The position numbers and the translations under genes are program-made. Below are positions 41,396 to 50,555 of a DNA stretch of 64,000 nt, in pieces. Positions within the stretch are counted from its first letter, which is position 1; every line of letters begins with the position of its first letter. Below the pieces are notes generated by a model that saw only the letters and a list, made by a program, of their open reading frames with translations, did not search any database and was not told the DNA's origin. This stretch comes from Enterococcus mundtii (GTDB lineage Bacteria; Bacillota; Bacilli; Lactobacillales; Enterococcaceae), in the NCBI RefSeq assembly GCF_013394305.1, contig NZ_AP019811.1, positions 1-64,000 of the forward strand, written 5' to 3'.

Positions 41396-41777
41396 ATACA
41401 CGAGAATTAGATGATATTTTCAAAAATATATTTCATTTTTTATAAAATATTTTTGGCGAACAATTACATTTATTTAGATTTTATAACATGGTAAAATAGA
41501 TCAAAAAGCGAACTATGCTTATATTAAAACAATGAATATTTACTATTATCTTAACATTCACCTCATATTTACAACTTTGTATAATATATCTTATGTAAAC
41601 TAAAATGTTTTTAAATTTTATTTATACACACACGATAAATAGATCTATTTTATGATCCCTCACATTTACGATTGCACAAGAGAAACATAAAGTCGATCTA
41701 TTAGCATTTCTTTTCAATTCAATCATTAAAAAAGTTTCTACCTCTGTTACTAAACAATGAAATTATCTATTTAAAAT
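41396..41777. other. AT-rich gap without a gene
   Basis: Nothing codes here by start, ribosome site or composition; A+T is high throughout. It separates the IS30 relic from the DUF4062 gene. Confidence 0.5.
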
Positions 41778-42779
41778 TTAAAACGGTAAATCTGATTCAT
41801 CCAAATTGGAAAATGGATCAGCCTGTATTGGAGCTTTGTATTTCTCCATAATAACAGATATCTTTTTTTCATTTTTTAAAAAATACCTTTTAAATTTCTT
41901 ATAGTCCTCTGAAATCAAAATATAGCGTGATGGATACTCATCAAAAGAAGAATCGTATTCTTCCTTTAAAATTCCCGATTTACTTAATTTTTCTAGTACA
42001 TCAAATACTCTATCACTCAAGTAACTCCTTAAATTATTATCACTTTCCCATTGAACTACTTTTCTATTAGTTGAATTATCGGTCGAAAAGATAGAATTTT
42101 CATCCATAAATGCATATATTAGTAACAATCTTTCATCATTGTCAAATTCTATTGGATCAAAAATGTCTAAGTTGTCTTCAAAATCTTTATCAGTTCCTGT
42201 AACTTTTTTGTTAATTGCTGAAGGTGTCTTGTAAGAAATAGAATCTAAATCAAAGCGTTTTGATTCTAAATTATTTTGTGCTTTCTCAATTAAATAATTA
42301 ACTTTTTTTGTGAGAAACCTTCTGATATTGTCTTTGCTATATGTTCCATAAAAACCCTTATCTTCTAGAGAGTCCCTGTACTTCTTAACTTCTATATACT
42401 CTTCAGCCAAAATTTGTGGAACTGGTTCGTCTAAGAAAAAAATCCCTACCTCGCCTTTGCTATTTTTATAAAAGTAATCAATTTCTGCTATAGTTCCCGA
42501 CCTATAATTATCAACTGGAGAGCCCAACTTATGGCCAAAAATCGCTAATAAAATATCACTATTTTCTACAATTTGTTTATTAATAACACTTTGCCCAGAG
42601 CTATTATTTATATAAGTAGGAATCGCATTAGTTTCCCATCGAATAGGCATCAAAATTACTTTTGTATTATCTGTATTTTCTATATTCCATCTATATATGG
42701 TTTCTTCTACTTCATTCCTCTTTGCTGCTATATCGCCTGGTGATGCTATAAATACTTTTATAAGATTTATGGTTTTCAT
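41778..42779 (-). CDS. DUF4062 protein, candidate defence effector
   Basis: The first 160 residues of this 333-residue protein fit DUF4062, a TIR/NTPase-linked N-domain seen in bacterial defence and signalling proteins. Matching strings are 'KVFIASPGDIAAKRNEVEE', 'PIRWETNAIP', 'INKQIVENSDILLAIFGHKLGSP', 'SGTIAEIDY' and 'FFLDEPVP'. The C-terminal part (about 190-333) looks like a winged-helix or effector domain ('FDVLEKLSKSGILKEEYDS', 'RYILISEDYKKFKRYF') and is unfamiliar. No catalytic TIR Glu could be pinned down. It lies immediately after the HigBA-type pair and near an Abi_C gene, so an anti-phage role is likely (inference). Confidence 0.7.
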   Translation of the reverse strand: MKTINLIKVFIASPGDIAAKRNEVEETIYRWNIENTDNTKVILMPIRWETNAIPTYINNSSGQSVINKQIVENSDILLAIFGHKLGSPVDNYRSGTIAEIDYFYKNSKGEVGIFFLDEPVPQILAEEYIEVKKYRDSLEDKGFYGTYSKDNIRRFLTKKVNYLIEKAQNNLESKRFDLDSISYKTPSAINKKVTGTDKDFEDNLDIFDPIEFDNDERLLLIYAFMDENSIFSTDNSTNRKVVQWESDNNLRSYLSDRVFDVLEKLSKSGILKEEYDSSFDEYPSRYILISEDYKKFKRYFLKNEKKISVIMEKYKAPIQADPFSNLDESDLPF

Positions 42780-42874
42780 TTATTGTACCTTTCTCTTTAT
42801 GTCTCTTTAAAGTAATTTTGGTATAAAATTTATTGTCTTTTACACTATAGGACAACTTTTATCTATCTAGTAAA

Positions 42875-42916
42875 AAAAGGCCCACTAAACTAATTGATTA
42901 GTTAGGAGCCTAATAT
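42875..42916 (-). terminator. Terminator after the HigBA pair
   Basis: AGGCTCCTAACTAAT and ATTAGTTTAGTGGGCCT pair with small bulges and are followed by seven T residues on the minus strand. Confidence 0.7.
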
Positions 42917-42937
42917 AGATATATTTTCAACTTGCTT

Positions 42938-43237
42938 TTAAGCAAATTCTACTACCAGCTTTTTACCTAATGCTCTGGCGATATCATCAAGTTTATCAAA
43001 AGATACGTTATCCCCTCTCTCAATTCGAGCAATAGTAGATTGAGTTGTATGTGCTTTTTGTGCAAGCTCCGCTTGAGTTAGCCCTGCTTCCTCCCGAGCA
43101 TGATAAAGAGCAACCGCAGTTTCTAGTTTTCTTCCTTCTCGATCATATGCTTCTGCAAAATCTTTATCTTTTTTCTTTTCTTCAATCAATTTTTTAATCA
43201 TCATTTGTGAACCACTCCTCTCTAAGTTCTTTTGCAT
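42938..43237 (-). CDS. HigA-like HTH antitoxin
   Basis: This 99-residue protein has an XRE-type helix-turn-helix in its C-terminal half ('REEAGLTQAELAQKAHTTQSTIARIERGDNVSFDKLDDIARALGK'). Its first 12 codons overlap the toxin gene (43194-43237), so the pair is translated together. In HigBA-type modules the antitoxin follows the toxin, binds it, and represses the operon. The start could also be the internal ATG that begins 'MMIKKLIEEKKKD', which would shorten the protein by 11 residues. Confidence 0.75.
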   Translation of the reverse strand: MQKNLERSGSQMMIKKLIEEKKKDKDFAEAYDREGRKLETAVALYHAREEAGLTQAELAQKAHTTQSTIARIERGDNVSFDKLDDIARALGKKLVVEFA

Positions 43238-43550
43238 GCTTGAGTTCAGTTATTGGTGTTTTCTCCGTTTTTTTAGTAAATCCATGGGTAATGACATACC
43301 TTCCATTGTCCACATGGAAATAGATAGCTCTTTGGATGTTTGATCCTACCTTACTTCTTAATTCGTACAAATTAGTGTCTAATTTTTTCACCCATTTCAA
43401 ACGTTTAGCTACTAGCATCCCATTCTTTTCCGTTTCTTCAATTGTACGTAAAAGCTTCGCACTATCTTTTTTTGGTAATGTTTCCAACCATTCTAAAAAT
43501 TCATCATGACCATTAGGTCTTTTAAATGTTTCAAAAGATATTTTTTCCAT
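43194..43550 (-). CDS. HigB/RelE-like mRNA interferase toxin
   Basis: This 118-residue toxin is of the phage-derived Gp49/HigB type. 'DEFLEWLETLPKKDSAKLLRTIEETE', 'KWVKKLDTNLYELRSKVGSNIQRAIYF' and 'YVITHGFTKKTEKTP' are the family's core strands. Such toxins cleave mRNA on the ribosome when the unstable antitoxin is lost. The gene leads the operon, with HigA overlapping it by 44 nt. A TATAAT box lies immediately before the start (43560-43570). Residue pattern (Arg and Lys in the core strands) looks intact. Confidence 0.75.
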   Translation of the reverse strand: MEKISFETFKRPNGHDEFLEWLETLPKKDSAKLLRTIEETEKNGMLVAKRLKWVKKLDTNLYELRSKVGSNIQRAIYFHVDNGRYVITHGFTKKTEKTPITELKHAKELREEWFTNDD

Positions 43551-43632
43551 ACCTAATTATATCATATATTGATTTTATATTATAGTATATAACATAAAAA
43601 TTCGAATGGTTTACTATGAAATATGCATTTTA

Positions 43633-44394
43633 TTATCTACTTAATCCTTTATACTTAGTAAACAAATACTCGCATAAAACCATAGAAGAATTTGCAACAA
43701 GAATTGCTTCTTCTTCCTTAATTACTATTCTATTTGATCCATGCGCATGAGCATCTCCTTGACTATTTCTCATTTCGAGTATTTTATCTGATAATGTATT
43801 GAGTGCTCCAACAAGGGCTTTGATTCTATTATCCATATTTTTTTCAGTTTTAATATTGAGGCGGCCAAATGCTTCTTTTCTTAATTCTTTTGACTTAAAT
43901 AAATTAATATTAACACTCGGTCCTTCTGTATTTTCAATAATAAATTTTAGAACTTCATCAATTAAAGTATTTGCTTTTGTCAAAAAAGAGTCAAAATCCT
44001 TGTTTTTAATATCTGTTTGAATCCTAATTGGTAGCTGCCGGATATAAAGTAAATCAATCTCGCTTGAAAATTTCATTTTTCTTAATGCAATTGAATTATC
44101 TTCTTTAAATACTTCCTCAAAAAGTAACTGAACTATCGGTTTCATTTCAATAGATTCATATTTTTTATCTTGATCCATAATACCTTTTAAAGATTGGATT
44201 AACCTTTTCTTTAACGAATCATCAAATTGATCGTCAAGCAGAAACTTTTGAAAGGATACTCCCTTTGAGCCTCCATAATGATTTTGTATTTCAATCCCTA
44301 CGATTTTCTTTGTAAATATGTTCCACGTTACATTAGTAAAGTCTAAAATATATCCCGCAGAATTTGAAAAAGTTAAACAAAACGAACCGAACAA
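43633..44394 (-). CDS. Abi_C abortive-infection protein
   Basis: The C-terminus of this 253-residue protein is the Abi_C domain: 'IKALVGALNTLSDKILEMRNSQGDAHAHGSNR', then 'EEAILVANSSMVLCEYLFTKY', a conserved HxHG-type motif. The N-terminal part ('LTFSNSAGYILDFTNVTWNIF') matches the usual first domain of that family. The only available start is a TTG at 44394 with no ribosome site, and stop codons precede it. The gene may have lost a few N-terminal codons at the join near 44395-44430, where a GC-richer hairpin sits. It belongs with the DUF4062 and HigBA genes in a defence islet. Confidence 0.7.
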   Translation of the reverse strand: MFGSFCLTFSNSAGYILDFTNVTWNIFTKKIVGIEIQNHYGGSKGVSFQKFLLDDQFDDSLKKRLIQSLKGIMDQDKKYESIEMKPIVQLLFEEVFKEDNSIALRKMKFSSEIDLLYIRQLPIRIQTDIKNKDFDSFLTKANTLIDEVLKFIIENTEGPSVNINLFKSKELRKEAFGRLNIKTEKNMDNRIKALVGALNTLSDKILEMRNSQGDAHAHGSNRIVIKEEEAILVANSSMVLCEYLFTKYKGLSR

Positions 44395-44513
44395 CTAACT
44401 TGATCTTCAAGTGGTTGCTCGGTTTTCTACCACTATTTTCTATAAGTATTTCCCAGTGAACCCAAAAAGAAAATAATATTGTACAAAAAAGAAGGTTTAA
44501 CAGAACCTACTTT

Positions 44514-46124
44514 CTATTTTTTCTCATAAAGAACATATTTTACAATACTTTCCTCACGTTGCTGTACATGAACAGCAATCGGACGATAATTCCAGTGGAG
44601 CCAAGGTGTACCAAAATTATTGACATCTTCGTTCAGTTTTAGACCAGCTATCACATAATCTGTTCTTTTTTCTTCCACGTATTTGTTTTGCTGATCCATA
44701 CTTTCTTGATAAACTTTGTAAGGAATATTTATATTCATAAAGTATTTAACATTTGGAACAATATCTGGTATTACCGAGAAACCATAGTCCACAAACTGAT
44801 AATTTAACAAAGTTACATTCTTCTTATCTGTTAAATACTTAGCAAATTCTATCTGGGCTGGTGCTTCAGCATTGGGATTTGTATTTTCAGAATTTTTTAT
44901 TTGAACCCCGGGACGATTTGTAAAGAAACGCATGTCTTTAAATGTATCATTAAAATTTATCATTAATAGAACACTCAGAACAACTATAACCGATAATATA
45001 GAATTAATTACGATAGGATTTTGTAGTTTATATCGAGTGGCTAAATCTCTCAATAATACACAGAAACCTAAAAATCCAACTAGTAATATGACTAAGTCCA
45101 GTAAAATATAATATTTTAGTGGGATACCTCCATAAAAAATAAAAAAGTTGGAACACAAAACTAAGAGTACCCATAATAGTTTAAAAAATAGTCGCTTAAA
45201 AATGGTCTTTGTAAATAATAGATAGATAGATCCTATCAATAAGATAGATAAAAGAATTTTATTAGCCCACATTAAAGTAATAAATATTCTTAAAGTACTA
45301 AAAAATCGGTTAGTTATATTTATATTATTGCCTTGGTTAACTAATTGTGGATATAATACCATATTGAATTTAAAATAAACAAAATACATGGCATATAGCG
45401 CATGATTAATCCAAAAATATAAAATGATTGGCATACTAATTAACAAAAATCCCATCGTACTACAAATGATTGCTTTAAATAATTGGTGAAAATCTTTTTT
45501 TATTAAATAATTGATCCCAAAAAAGAAGAAAAAAGCAATCCATGGACTTATTAAAGTGTATTTTATCCAAAATACACACCCCATGAATAATCCTTGGATG
45601 AAATATTGTTTCCCTTCTATTCTTTTGTCAGTGTTAGAAATAGATATGATTAAATATAAAAGACCTAAGACAAAAGGAAAGGCAAACTCCTCAGCACTAT
45701 CTCCTGCGCGAAAATACTCCTTATTTAACAAAATTATTGGTGATAAAAAAGTAATAACACAAGCGATTTTCTCTGAAAAATAATAACTACAAATTTTAAA
45801 AAAGAATATCATTGAAATAGTAAATGAAATACTTTCTAATAAGTAGACTCCAAAAAAAGAAGTGGAACTCAACTTATAGCCAATTGTATGAATGACATAC
45901 AAAAGGATTCCCTTTTGTTCAAATAGATCTTTATACGGTACTTGTCCATGTGCTATTCCTTTACCCACAGAGAAAAAAGCATTGGCATCTACCCAATCAT
46001 TTATAAAATAGAGTGGAGAAGACTTAGAAAATATCAGCATTATCAAAAAACTAAACAAGGTAAGAAAGATATAGTATTTCCTTTCTCTTAGTCTATGATT
46101 ATTTACTCTAAGCAGTATTGACAT
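44514..46124 (-). CDS. Multi-pass GT-C type membrane glycosyltransferase
   Basis: This 536-residue protein has about eleven membrane segments and an early acidic loop 'DWVDANAFFSVGKGIAHGQVPYKDLFEQKGILLYVIHTIG'. That is the Asp-containing loop of ArnT/PMT-like GT-C enzymes, which move sugars from lipid carriers to wall or membrane polymers. The C-terminal 120 residues lie outside. No partner glycosyltransferase was seen, so a role in decorating surface polymers is inferred. It precedes a hairpin terminator (about 44490-44515). The neighbouring deacetylase at 46382 points to a common theme of surface modification. Confidence 0.7.
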   Translation of the reverse strand: MSILLRVNNHRLRERKYYIFLTLFSFLIMLIFSKSSPLYFINDWVDANAFFSVGKGIAHGQVPYKDLFEQKGILLYVIHTIGYKLSSTSFFGVYLLESISFTISMIFFFKICSYYFSEKIACVITFLSPIILLNKEYFRAGDSAEEFAFPFVLGLLYLIISISNTDKRIEGKQYFIQGLFMGCVFWIKYTLISPWIAFFFFFGINYLIKKDFHQLFKAIICSTMGFLLISMPIILYFWINHALYAMYFVYFKFNMVLYPQLVNQGNNINITNRFFSTLRIFITLMWANKILLSILLIGSIYLLFTKTIFKRLFFKLLWVLLVLCSNFFIFYGGIPLKYYILLDLVILLVGFLGFCVLLRDLATRYKLQNPIVINSILSVIVVLSVLLMINFNDTFKDMRFFTNRPGVQIKNSENTNPNAEAPAQIEFAKYLTDKKNVTLLNYQFVDYGFSVIPDIVPNVKYFMNINIPYKVYQESMDQQNKYVEEKRTDYVIAGLKLNEDVNNFGTPWLHWNYRPIAVHVQQREESIVKYVLYEKK

Positions 46125-46381
46125 AATTCTCCTTTCAAAGCATTTTCCTTTTTACTAAACTAATTTCAATAAAAAAGAAAATATTATCTATAGTCGATTT
46201 AACAGCATATTCATTTTAGGTACAGTTATTCTTTTGACTAACGTAACCTTTCGTTTCTATGTTCCATATACCCCGTCATGCCTGATGACCCTGTAGGGGC
46301 AATTTTTCAAGAGAAAAAAGCTTCTTGGTGCGCATCTCCTCCTATCCTCTTTTGAAAGAATTAAATGACTATTAGAGATTT

Positions 46382-47773
46382 CTATTTAATTTCTCTGCTA
46401 TCATTTATACCAAAATATTGATTCATTGGTTTTTGACCGTGGGAGAGCAATTCGCTTACAGTCACAAATTCATACCCACTTTTTCTTAGTTGATTCACCA
46501 TTTTGGGGATGGATTCTACAGATAGATCATGGATATCATGAATCAAAATGATTGATCCATTTTTAACAGTGTTCATTACCTTATTTACAATCAAATCTTT
46601 ATCTTTAACTTTCCAATCTTCAGAGTCTACATTCCATTGGATAATAGGCAATCCAATGCTTTTTGCCACTGATCTGTTTACAGCTCCGTATGGTGGTCGA
46701 AAATGTCTGGGCAATACCCCTGTAGCACGAAAAACTGCTTTATCAGTCTTCAAAACTTCTTCTTTGATTTTGTCAGGGCTCAAATGGGTTAAATCTGGAT
46801 GAGTGTAGGAATGACTACCAAGCTCATGACCTTCTCGTATAATTTGTTCTGCGACTTCTGGATTCTTATCAACCATCTGTCCTAAAACAAAAAAGGTCGC
46901 TTTTACCTTTTCTGCTTTGAGCTTTTCTAATAATTTAATAGTAGATGTATCGTTAGGTCCATCATCAAACGTGAGTGCGACATATTTTCTTTTTTTATCT
47001 ATTTCCTTTTTCGATACATCTCTATCATAAGCGATTTCCGGATTAATAAATGGAAATATTTTTTCAAAGCTTACATTTATTTTTTTCATTCCAACAATTT
47101 CTTTATCAAACATAATTTCTACTGAATGAGAAAAAATGGTAATTTTACTACTATTAGTTAAAAAATCATCCATGAGCACTTGGTTTATTTTTTCATCATC
47201 CAGTATTGATTTTAAACTAGCATGTCTGTCGAGTACTTGTTCTTGTATGATTCTTTTTATTGCTAGAAAATCTCCTTCATCATTGACAATATCTTTTAAT
47301 CGTGAGTTATTTCGATTTTTGGATAAAAGTATCTCCGCGATTGCTTTCACTTCGCCAAAATAATTTAAACACTTTGTTTTTTCATCCCAAACATATTTTT
47401 TTGTCACTAATTGTCGTTTAATAATCTTATCATTCACCTTTTGTTCGTTGACGTATGAAAGAACCATTGACCGGGAATCCTTCATTTGCTTCGAAGCCTC
47501 CTTTGTTTGAGCTTCCAATTGTTTTATAATATGTTCTTTTTCAGACGTAGTATAGTACATATTATATTTATTGTATTTATTATCACCACTCTTTGACTTT
47601 CCAATTTGAGCCATATCATGATTAAAAAACTCTTTTTTAATTATTTTTTCGATTTGCATTTCAAAATTTGTTTGATCTTTTTTATAAACTTGATTCATTA
47701 GGTAGTTATATAGAATACCCACTAATAAAGTAAGAATCAATATACCGAATATAGTTATTAATAATCTTTTCAT
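46382..47773 (-). CDS. Polysaccharide (peptidoglycan) deacetylase
   Basis: This 463-residue membrane-anchored deacetylase has a hydrophobic N-terminus (residues about 3-24). An outer domain runs to about 260 ('MIDKNEIVGMKKI'-like strands). The NodB domain follows, with TFDDGP at 268-273, the metal-binding 'HSYTH' at 321-325, 'RPPYGAVN', 'DSEDW' and 'LIHDIH'. All five motif groups of the CE4 family are present. Relatives such as PgdA remove acetyl groups from wall GlcNAc and give lysozyme resistance, so this could help survival in a host. Two-domain layout (outer DUF plus NodB) is typical of Gram-positive PgdA types. Confidence 0.85.
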   Translation of the reverse strand: MKRLLITIFGILILTLLVGILYNYLMNQVYKKDQTNFEMQIEKIIKKEFFNHDMAQIGKSKSGDNKYNKYNMYYTTSEKEHIIKQLEAQTKEASKQMKDSRSMVLSYVNEQKVNDKIIKRQLVTKKYVWDEKTKCLNYFGEVKAIAEILLSKNRNNSRLKDIVNDEGDFLAIKRIIQEQVLDRHASLKSILDDEKINQVLMDDFLTNSSKITIFSHSVEIMFDKEIVGMKKINVSFEKIFPFINPEIAYDRDVSKKEIDKKRKYVALTFDDGPNDTSTIKLLEKLKAEKVKATFFVLGQMVDKNPEVAEQIIREGHELGSHSYTHPDLTHLSPDKIKEEVLKTDKAVFRATGVLPRHFRPPYGAVNRSVAKSIGLPIIQWNVDSEDWKVKDKDLIVNKVMNTVKNGSIILIHDIHDLSVESIPKMVNQLRKSGYEFVTVSELLSHGQKPMNQYFGINDSREIK

Positions 47774-48249
47774 AGCGTTGCCTCTCTTTCGTTATTCTAT
47801 AGTTTATGACGAAAAAAAGGCACAGTAAGTTTCATCTAATCTCTTTTTTAGATCGTAAAACAGTATTTCGCCTGTTTAGAATTGGATTTTAAAGACCATC
47901 AGATAGGACAAATAAAGATTATCGGAAGAAACGTGGAGGATAGGAGAAGTAGCATAAGCAATTTTTTCAAAAAAACAAACAGGAGAATGCTCGGATCTAC
48001 TACACCCATATGGAAGATGTATAGACAAGCGATGTGTAATACCGAGATAGCCCCTAAGATAGCCGATCACTAATGGGGAGGTTGCTTTTAATGGATTAGT
48101 CAATTTGATTATTGGTATATAAATACCTCCTAAGCTTTATATATTTAATTATCTATAGAAATTTTTTTCTAACCATGTTTATGTCTGCTTTATTCATTAC
48201 ATATTTGTAAGGGGTTAGAAAATAAACCTGTTTGCATGATCTAAATAAC
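47774..48249. other. Gap with short non-functional frames
   Basis: No supported gene: the short frames near 47876-48103 lack ribosome sites and show no family. A mobile-element relic begins at about 48250. Confidence 0.45.
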
Positions 48250-48520
48250 GTATTTGAACAAACGGGATATGGCGCTACAAAAATTTATCAAATATTGTTG
48301 AAAGAATAGATTTTAGTCTCTCTTAAGCATGTCCAAAAACTAATAAAACAATTAAATTTAAGGTTAATTACGGGTAAAAAATATAACCTACACAGATCTA
48401 AAAAACTGTTATCTCATAGAAAACCTATCAAATCAGGACTTCTCATAGATATTTTTAGTAGTTATTTATCTGATGGGAAAACGCTTTTTGACTTTGCTAT
48501 GTTGCGAAGTTATCGGTTCA
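48250..48520 (+). pseudogene. IS3-type transposase relic
   Basis: A broken plus-strand frame reads 'QTGYGATKIYQILLKE', a stop, 'LVSLKHVQKLIKQLNLRL' and 'HRSKKLLSHRKPIKSG'. The first part resembles the HTH_21 segment of IS3-family OrfB. Stops and frameshifts show decay. Ends are not defined. Confidence 0.45.
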
Positions 48521-48649
48521 ACTCCTCAATCACATTGGTCGTGTAAATAATAATTCTACTGCTACTATTTTAGAACTTACACAAAATATTGTACACTCTG
48601 TCACTTTTCTTTTTAAACGGCAAAAATTTTTAAATTTATTTGGAACAAA

Positions 48650-48784
48650 CTATGAGTATGTAATTGTCAAGGTAAAGCAATCAAGTCCCACTTGGTTGCT
48701 TAATTGTTGCCCATATCCCCAAATTTCGTCTAGTAATTCTTCATAGCAAATATAGTGCCATTCGTACTGCTGAATGATATTCAT
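48650..48784 (-). CDS. 44-residue gene fragment coupled to yolD
   Basis: Its start codon overlaps the yolD-like stop (ATGA), as in a coupled operon. The frame gives 44 residues beginning 'MNIIQQYEWHYICYEELLDE' and stops at 48650. It is polar, with no motif. It is probably the truncated third gene of the uvrX operon, cut where the IS relic begins. Confidence 0.5.
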   Translation of the reverse strand: MNIIQQYEWHYICYEELLDEIWGYGQQLSNQVGLDCFTLTITYS

Positions 48785-49128
48785 AGCTGACTCCATTTAT
48801 CTAACTCCTGGATTTCAATGTGGCGAATTTCATCGTAATGGACCTTATGTTCTCCAATAAAAATACCTAGTTCATCATAACCATGAATTTCTCCCATAAT
48901 ATCATCCGGATAGTAGCCTTCAGTATCACGTTCTTCCTTTTGGATACAAACAACTTTTCTTTTCAGGACAGCAGCGTTTAACATTTCCGTAATTTCTTCA
49001 GTCGTCATCTGTTCTTTGGCCAAGTTTTGATTGGCACGTTGCTCGACGTCGGCATCGATCTTTTCTGTGTGATCTGAAAGATAGAAACCTGCCCACTTTA
49101 GACGACCTCGATCGTTGTACTCAATCAT
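48781..49128 (-). CDS. YolD-like protein, partner of UvrX
   Basis: This YolD-family protein of about 115 residues starts at ATG 49128, because GGAGGG lies 7 nt before it. The start overlaps the uvrX stop. The motif 'YNDRGRLKWAGFYLSDHTEKI' is the family's N-terminal signature. The middle ('EEITEMLNAAVLKRKVV') and the strand-rich end ('GYYPDDIMGEIHGYDELGIFIGEHKV') are also typical. YolD genes accompany Y-family polymerases of the UvrX type on plasmids and phages and are LexA-regulated; their exact role is uncertain. Confidence 0.75.
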   Translation of the reverse strand: MIEYNDRGRLKWAGFYLSDHTEKIDADVEQRANQNLAKEQMTTEEITEMLNAAVLKRKVVCIQKEERDTEGYYPDDIMGEIHGYDELGIFIGEHKVHYDEIRHIEIQELDKWSQL

Positions 49129-50446
49129 TATTAAGCCCTCCGTTTCCTCCTGGATGTCCACCGACTAACGTACTTCTAGTAATGCTACGTGCGCCTTCTA
49201 ACTTAGAAGAAGCGTGGACAATTGCCGTAAAACCATATTTCTGTCGAATCTTGTCGATGATCTTATCTAGTTTTTCTTCATTAATCTGTTGTTGTGGATC
49301 ACTAAACAAATCTAGCTGAAGCGAATCCGTATAAACAAGCTTACTATAAGTAATTCCAACGTGCCTTACTTCTTGTTTTTCGTAATACTTGTTGAAGAGA
49401 TAAAGGCAATAGTACTGAAGCTCTTTCGTATTATCAGTGAGTGGGATTTTCATTTGGTGCGAAAACCCTGACTTTGTTTCCAGGATCGACGTACCTATAT
49501 ACAAGCGAACACAACCAGTCTTGCAATTATGTTGTCGAATACGTGCAGCCACTTGTTCCGCCATTTCCTTCACCACGATCTCGACTTCTTCTTTCCTCGT
49601 ATAATCCTTCGGTAGCACCTGAGAATTTCCATAAGATTTCTCCTTGGTCGGTTCTGGCGGTTCTGCGATATCCGTTCGATCTATCCCATTCGCATGAAAA
49701 TAGAGCTGTAGTCCTATCACACCTAATTGCCTCTTGAGCGCGTATGGGTCCCAATTGGCTAAATCTTTGATACTCAAGATTCCCATATGATTTAGTCTTT
49801 TTTTCATTCGTGATCCGATACCCCAAAAATCCGTCATTTCTTTAATCGTCCAAATTTTTTCTGGCACATTTTGATACGTCCATTCCGCAACAAATCCCTT
49901 ATTATGCTTGGCTTCATTATCTAAGGCTAATTTAGCTAAAACAGGATTATCACCGACACCGACGGTTGCGATCAAACCAGTTTGACGGTAAACGTGTAAC
50001 TGTATCTGTCTTGCGAGCTGTTTTCGCCTCTCGCTTCTTGTACCAGGTGTCGTAAATAAGTTCAGCGATTTTGTTACCTTTAGAATCGACTCATCGATGG
50101 AATAAATCAATAAGTCTTCATCTGCGACGTATTGCCGAAATATACTATTTACTTCCATATTTTTTTTGATATATAAGTTCATCCTTGGTGGTACAATGTG
50201 TAATTCTTTAGGCAAAGGATACGGTAGATCACGAGGTCTACTAACGTTTGTGATTCCGTATTTACTTTTGGCAGTTGGTGAAGCGGCTAAAGTTAGTCCT
50301 GATCCAGTATTATCTGCTCGACTCATCACAACTAAAGGCGTTGTTAATGGATCTAAATTTCTTTCGACACATTCAACGCTCGCATAAAAACTTTTTATAT
50401 CGATCAAAAAGTAATCATTGACTGGCTCATTTGAGTAATCAAGCAT
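49121..50446 (-). CDS. uvrX: UvrX-type Y-family DNA polymerase
   Basis: This 441-residue polymerase starts at ATG 50446, where GGGGGAG is 6 nt upstream; a start at 50509 would place the SOS promoter inside the gene. 'YFLIDIKSFYASVECVERNLDP' and 'LLIYSIDESILKVT' carry the two acidic catalytic sites of Y-family enzymes. 'WGIGSRMKKRLNHMGILSIKDLA' is the helix-hairpin-helix. UvrX/ImpB-type plasmid polymerases copy damaged DNA and raise mutation when the host SOS response is on. A LexA box overlaps the promoter (50471-50490). The yolD gene overlaps the stop. Confidence 0.9.
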   Translation of the reverse strand: MLDYSNEPVNDYFLIDIKSFYASVECVERNLDPLTTPLVVMSRADNTGSGLTLAASPTAKSKYGITNVSRPRDLPYPLPKELHIVPPRMNLYIKKNMEVNSIFRQYVADEDLLIYSIDESILKVTKSLNLFTTPGTRSERRKQLARQIQLHVYRQTGLIATVGVGDNPVLAKLALDNEAKHNKGFVAEWTYQNVPEKIWTIKEMTDFWGIGSRMKKRLNHMGILSIKDLANWDPYALKRQLGVIGLQLYFHANGIDRTDIAEPPEPTKEKSYGNSQVLPKDYTRKEEVEIVVKEMAEQVAARIRQHNCKTGCVRLYIGTSILETKSGFSHQMKIPLTDNTKELQYYCLYLFNKYYEKQEVRHVGITYSKLVYTDSLQLDLFSDPQQQINEEKLDKIIDKIRQKYGFTAIVHASSKLEGARSITRSTLVGGHPGGNGGLNND

Positions 50447-50470
50447 GTTTTTCTCCCCCATTTCAATTCG

Positions 50471-50490
50471 ATTATACAAACATACGTTCG
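50471..50490 (-). promoter_or_regulatory. uvrX: LexA (SOS) box and -10 of the uvrX operon
   Basis: On the minus strand CGAACGTATGTTTG (50477-50490), a near-consensus Gram-positive SOS box, touches TATAAT (50471-50476). Repression by LexA and induction by DNA damage are expected. Confidence 0.85.
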
Positions 50491-50555
50491 CATTTGTAAA
50501 GGGGAACATTCTAAAATAGCAAAAAAGTCAGACTATTTGTCTGACTATCATACAC

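Noticed and set aside
46250-46340. Possible riboswitch upstream of the glycosyltransferase (GC-richer CCCCGTCATGCC segment)
   Set aside because: It lies upstream of 44514-46124 on the minus strand, but I could match no riboswitch core and only one short stem was evident.
47876-48103. Overlapping short frames on both strands
   Set aside because: Neither has a ribosome site or a recognisable motif; they adjoin an IS relic.
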